From Prescottella agglutinans (GTDB lineage Bacteria > Actinomycetota > Actinomycetes > Mycobacteriales > Mycobacteriaceae): a DNA stretch of 64,000 nucleotides. The position numbers and the translations under genes are program-made. The stretch covers positions 124,001 through 188,000 of the forward strand of contig NZ_RKLP01000012.1 in assembly GCF_004011865.1 (NCBI RefSeq), given 5' to 3'. Shown piece by piece: positions 1 to 8,368 of this stretch. How positions within the stretch are numbered: the stretch's first letter is position 1; each line of letters opens with the position of its first letter. The notes under the pieces were generated by a model. That model was given only the letters and a program-made list of their open reading frames with translations. It did not search any database and had not been told where the DNA came from.

Positions 1-1035
1 GACGAGGATCGGTCCGGACCGCACGATCCGGCGGACCACCTGCGGTGCGGCGGCCGAGGCGCTCGGAATCTCGCCCACCGTCCAGCCGAGTGCCAGTGCG
101 GCACCGAGGAATCCGGCCACGACGGGGGCCAAGCCCGCGAGTTGCTGCCCGAACAGCGGGACGAACGTCTCGACCGTCGACGTCATCGCGAGGAGCGCGA
201 TGGTCAGGTAGATCCACTTCAGCGGCGACCGGGTGAACGTCGACGGCGGCAGCACCCCGTGCGGGCTGCGCCGGTCCGCCGCGACGAACCACACGACCAG
301 CGCCACCGCGCCGGCGACGGCGACACCGGCGATCGTGGCATCGGCCGACAGACCGGCGACGCTCACCAGCAGGGTTGCCGCGGTGAGGAGCGCCAGCGGG
401 ACGACCGGGACGGGCGCGACGTCGCGGACGCGTTCCCCCGTGCGCGGTGGCAGGACGATCGGTACCAGGACGGTGACCGCGACGGTGCATCCGATCAGCG
501 CGCCGAAGGCCCAGCGCCACGCGCCGAACTGTGCGAACACCCCGCCGACAGCGGGACCCACCAGCGTGCCGACACCCCACATGGTGGAGACGAGCGCGGT
601 GGCGCGGGTCCAGAGGTGCCGGGGCAACGCGGAGTTGATCACCGCGTAGCCGAGACCGGCGAGCAGACCGCCGCCGAAACCCTGCACGGCGCGTCCGGCC
701 AGGAGCACTTCCATCGTCGGGCTCAGCGCACACACCGCGGTTCCGAACGCGAAGAGGGCGAGGCCGATCAGGTAGGCGCCGCGGGGGCCGCGGGCGGCGA
801 GCGACCGGCTCACGATCATCGAGGAGAACACCGATGCGATGAGGAAGACGGTCGACGTCCAGGCGTAGTAGCGGTATCCGCCGATGTCGGCGACAGCGGT
901 GGGCAGCAGGCTGCTCGTCAGGTAGACGTTGGTCGCGTACAACGCCTCGCCTCCGGCCAACACGGCGGCGACACCGAGATGTCGTCCGGTCAGCAGCTGA
1001 CCCCAGGTACCGGAGGCCTCGGTGCGGGTGCTCAT
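1..1035 (-). CDS. MFS transporter, C-terminus cut by window edge
   Basis: Reading leftward from an ATG at 1035, the frame is open for 345 codons to the window edge, so the C-terminus is missing. The protein is strongly hydrophobic, with alternating membrane segments and the basic cytoplasmic loop RSLAARGPRG after the second helix, as in MFS carriers. It also has the helix-4/5 pattern GRAVQGFGGGLLAGLGYAVI, typical of drug/proton antiporters of the DHA2 class. This suggests a proton-driven efflux pump in the cytoplasmic membrane; the substrate cannot be read. It is divergent from the Clp ATPase gene. The opposite strand is also open for a long stretch, but that frame encodes an Arg-rich sequence with no family features. 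Confidence 0.85.
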   Translation of the reverse strand, partial: MSTRTEASGTWGQLLTGRHLGVAAVLAGGEALYATNVYLTSSLLPTAVADIGGYRYYAWTSTVFLIASVFSSMIVSRSLAARGPRGAYLIGLALFAFGTAVCALSPTMEVLLAGRAVQGFGGGLLAGLGYAVINSALPRHLWTRATALVSTMWGVGTLVGPAVGGVFAQFGAWRWAFGALIGCTVAVTVLVPIVLPPRTGERVRDVAPVPVVPLALLTAATLLVSVAGLSADATIAGVAVAGAVALVVWFVAADRRSPHGVLPPSTFTRSPLKWIYLTIALLAMTSTVETFVPLFGQQLAGLAPVVAGFLGAALALGWTVGEIPSASAAAPQVVRRIVRSGPILV

Positions 1036-1225
1036 GAACCCGAACGTAGAAGCTCGAGCGCACTCGAGGTCAAGGCGACGCCGCCGCCACTGTGTCCGGT
1101 GTCACAGTTCCCGTCGTCGTGGCCGTCCTCGCTGGCGAATGTCGAGGTCAGGGCCTCGGTTGGGGTCGATGGGCCGGTGTGCGGGCGAGGTTACGGCGCT
1201 ATCTCGAAAACAATCCTGGACGGTC

Positions 1226-1274
1226 GGGAATTGAATCATCCACAGGCATGTTCCATGAGTCGATAAGACTCAAC
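1226..1274 (+). promoter_or_regulatory. Heat-shock type promoter with HAIR-like HspR operator
   Basis: The inverted repeat CATGAGT-N7-ACTCAAC at 1254-1274 differs from the HspR operator HAIR (CTTGAGT-N7-ACTCAAG) by one base per arm. Just upstream, GGGAAT (1226-1231) and GTT (1250-1252), 18 bases apart, resemble the GGAAT/GTT elements read by SigH/SigE-type ECF factors. A start about 8 bases after GTT would fall inside the repeat, a good place for repression. A strong Shine-Dalgarno (GGAGGAGG, 1278-1285) follows. The match to the consensus is seen; HspR or SigH control is inferred. Confidence 0.55.
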
Positions 1275-1291
1275 TTTGGAGGAGGCTGCGA

Positions 1292-3724
1292 ATGCCAGCA
1301 TTCTTCGGGCCCGAGGGGCCCGGGCGCATCGACATCACCCGTCTCATGAGCAGCGACACGCAGTTGCTCATGGCGGAGGCTGCGCAGTTCGCGGCCGGCC
1401 GCGGTGACGCGGGCCTCGACGCACTGCACATCCTGCACGTCGCCGCGGTCAAGGATCCGGTGCGCGACATGGTCGAGCGAGTGGGCGGGGACCCGGAGGC
1501 GATCTCGAGGGACGCGGAGGCGCACCTGCCCCGCGCCCGGGAAGCCGTCTCGACGTCACCGACAGTCACGGCCGCCGGTCGTCGGGCACTGCTCGACGCA
1601 CACCAGATCGCGCGTGCACTCGGTTCGACGTACATCGACCCCGAGCACATCTTCCTGTCGCTGGTCTCGAACGGTGACTCGACGACCGGGCGCATCCTCG
1701 CGTCCGCCGGCGTCACCCCCGAGTCGATGCAGTCGGCGGTGAACGCGAGTTCTGCGGAACCGCAGCAGGAGTCGGCCACGCCGACCCTCGACAAGTACGG
1801 CACGGACCTCACCGAACGCGCCCGCTCGGGTGGTGTCGACCCGGTCATCGGCCGCGGCGACGAGATAGAGCAGGCCATCGAGATCCTTGCCCGCCGGACC
1901 AAGAACAACCCGGTTCTGGTCGGCGAGGCCGGCGTGGGCAAGACCGCCGTCGTCGAGGGCCTGGCACAGCGCATCGTGGACGGTGACGTCCCGGAGGTGT
2001 TGGCAGACAAGAGGATCGTCCAGCTGGACCTGGCCGGGATGTTGTCCGGAACCCGGTACCGCGGTGACTTCGAGGAGCGGCTGACCAAGGCGGTCGACGA
2101 GATCGTTGCCCAGGACGGTCGCCTGATCGTCTTCATCGACGAACTCCACACGATCGTCGGTGCGGGCGCCGGTGGCGAGGGCGCGATGGATGCCGGAAAC
2201 ATCCTCAAGCCCAAGCTGGCTCGCGGCGACTTGCGCATCGTCGGAGCGACCACGCTCGACGAGTACCGCAAGCACATCGAGAAGGACCCGGCGCTCGAGC
2301 GGCGGTTCCAGCCGGTGACGGTGAACGAACCGAGTCAGGACGACGCCAAGGAGATCCTGACCGGGCTGCGTGAGCGGTACGAGGACCATCACCGTGTCCG
2401 GTACACCGACGAGGCGATCTCGGCTGCGGTCGAACTGTCGTCGCGTTACATCGCCGACCGGTACCTGCCGGACAAGGCGATCGACCTGCTCGACCAGGCC
2501 GGCGCGCGAAAGCGCCTGCAGCTCGGCGCATCCAACCCGGATGCCAAGGCGCTGCAGCAGCGGATCGCGCGGCTCGAGAAGTCCAAGGAGGATGCGGTAG
2601 CTGCGGAGGATTACGAGCGCGCGTCGCAGTTGCGCGACGAGATCACCGGCGCGGAGCAGCGGCTCGCCGAGGCTCGCGACGGTGCACCCTCGGCGGTCGA
2701 GACGCCGTCGGTGACCGCCGAGGACATCGCCGAGGTGGTCGCCCGGGCGACCGGTATCCCGGCCAGCCAGATGACGCAGCACGAGAAGGAGCGTCTGCGT
2801 CGGCTGGAGGACGAGCTGCACCAGCGGGTCGTCGGCCAGGAGGACGCGGTCAAGGCGATCGCGCGGGCGGTGCGGCGCAGCCGGACCGGCATGGGCGACC
2901 CGCGCCGACCCGTCGGCAGCTTCCTGTTCCTCGGTCCGACCGGTGTCGGCAAGACGGAACTGGCGAAGGCGTTGGCGCAGTCGCTGTTCGGTGACGAGAG
3001 CAAGATGCTGCGCCTCGACATGAGCGAGTTCGGCGAGCGGCACACCGCGAGCCGGCTGGTCGGGGCGCCTCCGGGCTACGTCGGTTACGGCGAGGCCGGT
3101 CAGCTCACCGAACAGGTGCGGCGGCACCCGTACTCGGTGATCCTGCTCGACGAGATCGAGAAGGCGCACCCGGACGTGTTCAACGTGCTCCTGCAGGTGC
3201 TCGACGACGGACGGCTGACCGACGGTCAGGGCCGGACGGTGGACTTCAAGAACACCGTCCTGATCATGACCAGCAACCTCGGCTCGGACATCATCTCGAG
3301 CAAGGGCGGTGCGCTGGGCTTCACCACCGGTGACGCCGCGGCGGCCGAGAAGCCGTTGCGCGACAGGGTGATGGGTCGTCTGCGGGAGTCGTTCCGGCCG
3401 GAGTTCCTCAATCGGATCGACGAGATCGTGATCTTCCGCAAGCTGGAGGCCGATCAGCTGCACCGGATCACCGATCTGCTCCTCGGCGAGAGCCGTGACC
3501 GGCTGCGGGCCAAGGACATCGACATCGAGTTCACACCCGATGCGGTGGACTGGATCGCGGAGCACGGGCACCAGCCCGAGTTCGGTGCGCGCCCGCTGCG
3601 CAGGACCATCGCGCGTGAGGTCGACGACCGGATCGCCGACCTGCTGCTCGACGACGTCCTCGACGCCGGTGGGCGGATCACCGTCAGGGTGACCGACGAC
3701 GAATTGGATCTCGTCGTCAGCTGA
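1292..3724 (+). CDS. ClpC-like AAA+ unfoldase (Clp ATP-binding subunit)
   Basis: An 810-residue Hsp100 protein. It has a Clp N-domain (about 1-150), then AAA-1 with Walker A GEAGVGKTA near residue 212 and Walker B VFIDEL near 282. A short UVR-like linker (about 428-450) is the mark of ClpC rather than ClpB. AAA-2 has GPTGVGKTE near 550. The sequence GGALGF near 672-677 matches the position of the ClpP-docking loop, so partnership with ClpP is likely. It is shorter than mycobacterial ClpC1 (about 850) and its N-domain is divergent, so it looks like a second, stress-type paralogue. Start chosen because GGAGGAGG lies 6 bases upstream. The HAIR-like operator upstream suggests heat-shock control. 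It would unfold damaged proteins in the cytoplasm for degradation or refolding. Confidence 0.9.
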   Translation: MPAFFGPEGPGRIDITRLMSSDTQLLMAEAAQFAAGRGDAGLDALHILHVAAVKDPVRDMVERVGGDPEAISRDAEAHLPRAREAVSTSPTVTAAGRRALLDAHQIARALGSTYIDPEHIFLSLVSNGDSTTGRILASAGVTPESMQSAVNASSAEPQQESATPTLDKYGTDLTERARSGGVDPVIGRGDEIEQAIEILARRTKNNPVLVGEAGVGKTAVVEGLAQRIVDGDVPEVLADKRIVQLDLAGMLSGTRYRGDFEERLTKAVDEIVAQDGRLIVFIDELHTIVGAGAGGEGAMDAGNILKPKLARGDLRIVGATTLDEYRKHIEKDPALERRFQPVTVNEPSQDDAKEILTGLRERYEDHHRVRYTDEAISAAVELSSRYIADRYLPDKAIDLLDQAGARKRLQLGASNPDAKALQQRIARLEKSKEDAVAAEDYERASQLRDEITGAEQRLAEARDGAPSAVETPSVTAEDIAEVVARATGIPASQMTQHEKERLRRLEDELHQRVVGQEDAVKAIARAVRRSRTGMGDPRRPVGSFLFLGPTGVGKTELAKALAQSLFGDESKMLRLDMSEFGERHTASRLVGAPPGYVGYGEAGQLTEQVRRHPYSVILLDEIEKAHPDVFNVLLQVLDDGRLTDGQGRTVDFKNTVLIMTSNLGSDIISSKGGALGFTTGDAAAAEKPLRDRVMGRLRESFRPEFLNRIDEIVIFRKLEADQLHRITDLLLGESRDRLRAKDIDIEFTPDAVDWIAEHGHQPEFGARPLRRTIAREVDDRIADLLLDDVLDAGGRITVRVTDDELDLVVS

Positions 3725-3738
3725 TCCGGCGAGTACGA

Positions 3739-3781
3739 GAAGGGCGGGGCAGGCGAAATCGATTCGCCTGCCCCGCCCTTC
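3739..3781. terminator. Bidirectional hairpin terminator
   Basis: A perfect 19-bp inverted repeat (3739-3757 with 3763-3781, 5-base loop) lies between the convergent Clp ATPase and TetR genes. It ends in AAGGG/CCCTT, so it can work for both strands. Confidence 0.8.
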
Positions 3782-3796
3782 GTCGTCCGCGGGGCG

Positions 3797-4378
3797 TCAG
3801 CGCACGCGGAGGCCGTCGATGTAGATCGACGTGATCTCGTGTGCGAAGTCGGCGTTGGACTTCTTCGGGGACGCGCGGAACCACCGACTGGTGAGCCACA
3901 CCGAGTCCCGCATCAACTGGTAGAAGGTGGTGGCGTCGATGTCGGAGCGGAGTTCGCCGTCGGCCTGGGCCTCCGTGATGCACTGCATCCATAAACCCGC
4001 CGCGAAGTCGCCCTTGTCGCCCAGGCTGGCCTCGAGCATCTTGTCGCGCATGTAGTCGGTCTCGACCTGCCAGATCGCCGTCGCGTGGCGGTGGTGTTCG
4101 GCCGCGTCGATCGCGACGAGGACGAGGGCCTCGAGTCGCTCGATCGGGGGGAGGTTCCTACCGATGACCTCGGAGCACCGTTCGTAGAGTTCGTCCACGT
4201 ACACCCGGATGATCTCGGTGACGATCGCGTCCTTGGACGGGAAGTAGTGGTACAGGGTGCCGGAGTACACGCCGCACGCCTCGGCGATCTCCCGCACCGT
4301 CGTCGCCGAGATGCCCTTCGTCGCGAAGATCTCGCCGGAACGATCGAGGATCTGGCGCCGTCGTTCCTGCGGATCCAT
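3797..4378 (-). CDS. TetR/AcrR family repressor
   Basis: A 193-residue protein with an N-terminal TetR helix-turn-helix: the recognition region reads TVREIAEACGVYSGTLYHYF at about 27-46. The C-terminal ligand domain resembles those of acyl-CoA- or steroid-responsive TetR proteins of actinobacteria, such as the KstR2 type, by general layout only. It is divergent from an SDR gene, and kshA follows 1.4 kb away. A 22-bp palindrome in the shared promoter (4473-4494) is the likely operator. A nearly identical palindrome lies in front of the IclR gene at 16.27 kb, so this protein may control both loci. The ligand is unknown. Confidence 0.88.
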   Translation of the reverse strand: MDPQERRRQILDRSGEIFATKGISATTVREIAEACGVYSGTLYHYFPSKDAIVTEIIRVYVDELYERCSEVIGRNLPPIERLEALVLVAIDAAEHHRHATAIWQVETDYMRDKMLEASLGDKGDFAAGLWMQCITEAQADGELRSDIDATTFYQLMRDSVWLTSRWFRASPKKSNADFAHEITSIYIDGLRVR

Positions 4379-4472
4379 CTGGATTTTCCCCCTGTACCTG
4401 GGTCGATTCTGTGGCGCCTCATGCTACCCGTGCCCGTTCGGCGGCCTCCGGTCCGGCAAGTCGATCCTACAT

Positions 4473-4494
4473 TGATTGAGCGTTTGCTCAATCA
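4473..4494. promoter_or_regulatory. Palindromic TetR operator between TetR and SDR genes
   Basis: TGATTGAGC (4473-4481), four bases, then GCTCAATCA (4486-4494): a perfect 9-bp inverted repeat in the divergent promoter. The reverse complement of the site at 16267-16288 matches it at 20 of 22 positions. Binding by the adjacent TetR protein is inferred. Confidence 0.65.
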
Positions 4495-4554
4495 GGTGTC
4501 TTGGATCACAATGGTCCGCGACTTGTGACCGAGCGAGCAGGAGCAGGAGCGGCA

Positions 4555-5310
4555 ATGGGTGTACTCGAGGGCGACGTCGCGTTGGTGACGGGTGCCGGCC
4601 AGGGGATCGGGCGTGGCATCGCTCTGGCGCTGGCGGCCGAGGGGGCGCGCGTGGCGGCGGTCGGACGGACCCTGTCGAAGGTGGTCGACACCGCCGACGA
4701 GATCGTCCGCCGGGGCGGCGAGGCCGTCGCGCTCCAGTGCGACGTGACCGATCCCGAACGGATCGACGCGGTGGTCGCGGATGTCGTCGGGCAGTACGGA
4801 AGTCTGTCGATCCTGGTGAACAACGCGCAGACTCCGGCCCACGGCACCCTGCTGGAGGTCAGCGAGGACGACTATCACGGCAGCATGAATTCGGGGCCGT
4901 TGGCGACGTTGCGTCTGATGCGTGCGTGCCATCCGCACCTGAAGGGGCGCGGGGCGATCGTCAACCTCGGATCCGCCGCCGGCATGAAGTGGGACCCGAC
5001 GGGTACGGGTGCCTACGCGGCGGCGAAGGAGGCCGTGCGGGTGCTGACCCGGACTGCGGCGTGCGAGTGGGGTGCCGACGGCATTCGCGTCAACGCGATT
5101 CTGCCGCTCGGGTCGTCCCCGTTGATGGACGAGTGGGCCGAACTCGATCCGGAGGCCTACGACGAGTACCTGCGCAGCGTGCCGCTGGGACGTCTGGGCG
5201 ACGCCGAGACCGATATCGGACCGGCCGTGGTCTTCCTGTGCAGTCCCGCCGCTCGGTACATAACCGGCCATTCGCTGCCGGTCGACGGAGGGCAGGCTTT
5301 CCTCAGGTAG
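4555..5310 (+). CDS. Short-chain dehydrogenase/reductase (SDR)
   Basis: A 251-residue classical SDR that would act in the cytoplasm as an NAD(P)-dependent alcohol/ketone oxidoreductase. The Rossmann motif TGAGQGIG is at 12-19, the structural NNA motif at 89-91, and the catalytic Ser140, Tyr154 and Lys158 (YAAAK) are intact. The C-terminus ends in PVDGGQAF, as in FabG-like members. The ATG at 4555 is preferred to an upstream TTG because GGAGC repeats form a ribosome site just before it and it gives the usual SDR length. It is divergent from the TetR gene and upstream of kshA, so a role in steroid or fatty-acid catabolism is possible. The substrate is not readable. Confidence 0.9.
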   Translation: MGVLEGDVALVTGAGQGIGRGIALALAAEGARVAAVGRTLSKVVDTADEIVRRGGEAVALQCDVTDPERIDAVVADVVGQYGSLSILVNNAQTPAHGTLLEVSEDDYHGSMNSGPLATLRLMRACHPHLKGRGAIVNLGSAAGMKWDPTGTGAYAAAKEAVRVLTRTAACEWGADGIRVNAILPLGSSPLMDEWAELDPEAYDEYLRSVPLGRLGDAETDIGPAVVFLCSPAARYITGHSLPVDGGQAFLR

Positions 5311-5412
5311 AAGCGGTCCGAATACTTTACCGCTCAACGGAAATCGACCAGAAAGAGCAGGCTCACTGCTCGTACGCTGGCCGAATACAGTTCCGAACGG
5401 AAGGATCGCGCA

Positions 5413-5685
5413 ATGCAGCCGGTCGAATGCGGATCGTGCGGTAACCGCGTACTCGTCGAGAAGTACAGCTCGACGCACACCAGCACCCAGTGGCTCGAGG
5501 ATGCGGAGACGGTTTGCGCCGAGTTCCGTGAGGCCGCGGCCAGCGGAACGCACAGCATGTATGTGCGGACGTGCAGCGCACTGAACAAGAGCATCGACGA
5601 GGCCGTCGCCGAGGGGCGTCTCGGCGAGTCGTGCCGCACCGTGCCGGTCTCGGGGTCGACCGAGGAAGTCCGCCCCTACTCGTAA
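5413..5685 (+). CDS. Small conserved-looking protein with CxxC motif
   Basis: A 90-residue protein starting MQPVECGSCGNRVLVEK: the CGSC knuckle at the N-terminus resembles a small zinc- or iron-binding site, with further cysteines at about 34, 53 and 73. It has no signal peptide or membrane segment. The codon use is like that of the neighbours, with a GGAAGGA-like ribosome site before the ATG. It sits 89 bases upstream of kshA in the same direction, so co-expression with the steroid hydroxylase or its electron chain is possible but unproven. I do not recognise a named family. Confidence 0.65.
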   Translation: MQPVECGSCGNRVLVEKYSSTHTSTQWLEDAETVCAEFREAAASGTHSMYVRTCSALNKSIDEAVAEGRLGESCRTVPVSGSTEEVRPYS

Positions 5686-5689
5686 CCGA

Positions 5690-5703
5690 CGGAACCAGTT
5701 TCC
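5690..5703. promoter_or_regulatory. KstR-like half-matching box upstream of kshA
   Basis: The core AAC-N2-GTT (5693-5700) matches the centre of the KstR operator TnnAACnnGTTnnA, but the outer T and A are both C here. It lies directly after the stop codon of the small CxxC gene and about 75 bases before kshA, in a plausible promoter position. KstR control of ksh genes is known in actinobacteria; binding here is inferred. Confidence 0.35.
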
Positions 5704-5774
5704 CTGCAGTTCCGGATTTTTCAGGCGCAGCTCGCACAAGGGCGGGAAGCGCTCACTTTTTCGAAGGAGGCAAG

Positions 5775-6935
5775 ATGACCGAGATTTCCGACGACGTCGA
5801 GGTCCGGGAGATCGTGGCGGGCAGCAACCCCGACCGCTTCGCGCGTGGCTGGCACTGCATCGGCCGTGCACAGGACTTCCGTGACGGAAAGCCGCACCAG
5901 GTCAAGATCTTCGGCACCGACCTGGTCGTGTTCGAGGACAGTAAGGGCGAGCTGCAGGTCCTCGACGCGTTCTGCCGTCACATGGGTGGCAACCTCGCGA
6001 TGGGTGAGATCAAGGGCGACACCATCGCCTGCCCGTTCCACGACTGGCGCTGGAACGGCAAGGGCAAGTGCACCGAGATCCCCTACGCTCGTCGTGTTCC
6101 CCCGGTCGCCAAGACCAAGTCGTGGATCAAGCTCGAGCGCAACGGCCTGTTCTTCGTCTACAACGATCCGCAGGGCAACCCGCCGCCGGCCGACGTCACG
6201 ATCCCTCAGATCGAGGGCTACGACGAAGGTGGCTGGAGCGACTGGAGCTGGAACACCTACGTCGTCGAGGGCTCGCACTGCCGCGAGATCGTCGACAACG
6301 TGGTGGACATGGCGCACTTCTTCTACGTGCACTTCCAGATCCCGACCTACTTCAAGAACATCTTCGAGGGTCACGTCGCGACCCAGGTGATGCGCTCGGG
6401 CGGCCGTGACGACATCCAGACCGGCGTCCAGCTGGGTATGGCTGAGGCCGAGACGATCTCGGATGCGTCGTACTTCGGTCCGTCCTTCATGCTCGACACC
6501 GTCTACACGGTTGCGGGCGACATCAAGGTCGAGACCAAGCTGGCGAACTGCCACTACCCGATCACGAACAACTCGTTCATCCTGCAGTGGGGCACCATCG
6601 TCAAGCGGACCGAGGGTCTGTCGGACGAGGACGCCAAGGCGATGGCGGAGCAGTTCACCGAGGGCGTCGAGCACCAGTTCAAGCAGGACATCGCGATCTG
6701 GAACCACAAGAGCCGGATCGAGAACCCGCTGCTGACCGAGGAGGACGGCCCGGTCTACCAGCTGCGTCGCTGGTACCAGCAGTTCTACGTCGACGTCGAG
6801 GACGTCACGGAGGACATGACCAAGCGCTTCGAGTTCGAGGTCGACACGACCCGCGCCCAGCAGAACTGGCGTGACGTCGTCGCGGACAACGTCGCGAAGG
6901 GCGTCACGCCCGTCGAGTTGGTCGCGGACGTCTAG
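5775..6935 (+). CDS. kshA: 3-ketosteroid 9-alpha-hydroxylase, oxygenase component
   Basis: A 386-residue Rieske non-heme iron oxygenase. The Rieske cluster ligands are Cys67, His69, Cys86 and His89 (CRH and CPFHDW). The mononuclear iron site reads N175-V-V-D178-x-x-H181-x4-H186, and an Asp in QDIAIWNHK (about 305) is the likely third ligand. These positions agree with those known for mycobacterial KshA. With the reductase KshB, not in this window, it hydroxylates C9 of androstenedione-type steroids or their CoA esters, opening the steroid nucleus. Start set by AAGGAGG 4 bases before the ATG. A KstR-like box lies upstream and a hairpin terminator downstream. Confidence 0.95.
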   Translation: MTEISDDVEVREIVAGSNPDRFARGWHCIGRAQDFRDGKPHQVKIFGTDLVVFEDSKGELQVLDAFCRHMGGNLAMGEIKGDTIACPFHDWRWNGKGKCTEIPYARRVPPVAKTKSWIKLERNGLFFVYNDPQGNPPPADVTIPQIEGYDEGGWSDWSWNTYVVEGSHCREIVDNVVDMAHFFYVHFQIPTYFKNIFEGHVATQVMRSGGRDDIQTGVQLGMAEAETISDASYFGPSFMLDTVYTVAGDIKVETKLANCHYPITNNSFILQWGTIVKRTEGLSDEDAKAMAEQFTEGVEHQFKQDIAIWNHKSRIENPLLTEEDGPVYQLRRWYQQFYVDVEDVTEDMTKRFEFEVDTTRAQQNWRDVVADNVAKGVTPVELVADV

Positions 6936-6948
6936 GTCCCTCGGCTGC

Positions 6949-6995
6949 AACGCCTGCGCCCCTGTCGACTTGCTCGTCAGGGGCACAGGCGTTTT
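6949..6995 (+). terminator. kshA terminator
   Basis: AACGCCTG-C-GCCCCTG pairs with CAGGGGC-A-CAGGCGTT around a 13-base loop and runs into TTTT at 6992-6995. It also touches the 3' end of the opposing PucR gene. Confidence 0.75.
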
Positions 6996-8227
6996 CAGGC
7001 CCTCCTCGCCGCCACCGCCGCCACGAGCCGGACCAGGTCGGGTGCGGTCCCGACGTCCAGGCCGGTGAGTGCGGCGACCTTTCGCAGCCTGTAGGCCACC
7101 GTGTTCGGGTGCACGTGCAACGCAGCGGCAGCGGCGGCGCGGTCGCATCGGGCATCGAGGTACGACTCCAGGGTTTCGAGCACGACCGGGTGAGACCCCA
7201 ACGGTGCCAGAAGGTCGGCCAGCAGCGTCGTCGCGGCGCTCGGCCGGGTGAGCTGATACTCGAGCGCGACGTCCCGGAGTCGTACGGTGCCGTTGCCCCG
7301 CCCGCAGCGGCGGGCGACGTCGAGGATCTCCCGAGTCTGCTCGTACGCCAGTGGCACTTCCGGCGGCGCGGCCACCGACACTGCGGTCAGCACCGCGGCA
7401 CCGATCGTCCGTTCCATGTCCCGCAGGTTCCGGCTCAGCAGCGCGTACTGCGGGCTGTCGTGCCAGTCGTCCACCCCGGGGTCGGGCTCGAGGATCGGGA
7501 TCAGGACACCGCCGCCGCTACTGGTGAGCATGCTCAACGCGTTGTCGCGGCCCACGTTGTCCAGCTCGCGCTGCAACCGGCGAACCTTCCGGCGTTCTGC
7601 CACCACTGCGTCGATGCCGGCCGACCGCTCGTCCGGGTGGGGTTCGACATGGAGCGACAGCACCCAGTACAGGCGGGGGAGGTCGATACCGAACCGCTCC
7701 GCCGTCCCCGTTGCGCTCGAGCCGGACGTCAACTCCAGGAACAAGTCTCGACGCGCCGAGTCGTCCTGGCCGTGAACCGCCGGATCCGAGCCGTAGCCTG
7801 CCAGCACGGCGGTGGTGGCTGCCAGCAGGTGCTTGTGCAGCAGCGTCCCGGCCCGGGACAGGTCGGTGGTGTCCTCGGGTCCGGCGAGGTCGCCGATCAT
7901 CGTCCACCAGTGATCGACGGCGAGGTGATACGCGTGCAGTACCTCTGCGAGTGGTACCAGTTCCTCGGCCCGTCGCTGCGCCGACTCGCGGATCCGGGTC
8001 AATCCCGCGTCGTCCGTCGTCCGCAACGACCGCAGGCTCGCGATGAGTACCTCGAAGTTGCATCGGATGATCGCCGTGACGTCGCTGCGGACCGCTTCTT
8101 CCGGCAGCGACCGATAGAACGGCACTTGTCTCCACACCAACTCGACCGTGTCCGCCACGATTGTGTGGGTGTGCTGCGCGAGTTGATCGGCCACCGGTCG
8201 GCCACCGATGACGATGGTTTTGTCCAC
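6995..8227 (-). CDS. PucR/CdaR-type helix-turn-helix regulator
   Basis: A 410-residue protein whose C-terminus has the PucR-type helix-turn-helix, with core HVHPNTVAYRLRKVAALTG followed by a short tail. An N-terminal all-helical region (RsbRD-like) and a central GGDEF-like fold precede it, as in many actinobacterial PucR regulators. The frame stays open far upstream, but the GTG at 8227 has GGAGGAG 10 bases before it and starts where the family normally starts. It lies convergent to kshA and divergent from a secreted SGNH hydrolase, so it may sense a catabolic metabolite. No target site is evident. Confidence 0.85.
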   Translation of the reverse strand: MDKTIVIGGRPVADQLAQHTHTIVADTVELVWRQVPFYRSLPEEAVRSDVTAIIRCNFEVLIASLRSLRTTDDAGLTRIRESAQRRAEELVPLAEVLHAYHLAVDHWWTMIGDLAGPEDTTDLSRAGTLLHKHLLAATTAVLAGYGSDPAVHGQDDSARRDLFLELTSGSSATGTAERFGIDLPRLYWVLSLHVEPHPDERSAGIDAVVAERRKVRRLQRELDNVGRDNALSMLTSSGGGVLIPILEPDPGVDDWHDSPQYALLSRNLRDMERTIGAAVLTAVSVAAPPEVPLAYEQTREILDVARRCGRGNGTVRLRDVALEYQLTRPSAATTLLADLLAPLGSHPVVLETLESYLDARCDRAAAAAALHVHPNTVAYRLRKVAALTGLDVGTAPDLVRLVAAVAARRA

Positions 8228-8368
8228 AGGAACAACGCTCCTCCGATAGTCGGTTCGCCCAGACAACGACGACCTGTCACTTTCCGGTGAGTATGTAATA
8301 CGCATCACTCCGAAATCGACAAGTCCGACCGCACGGGGCCTGTCCGCCGACCGAAGGAGGTGTCCGCC

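Noticed and set aside
142-1266. A long forward open frame (374 codons) opposite the first gene
   Set aside because: Arg/Gly/Asp-rich composition without family features. The reverse strand encodes a well-formed MFS transporter. It is an antisense shadow caused by high GC.
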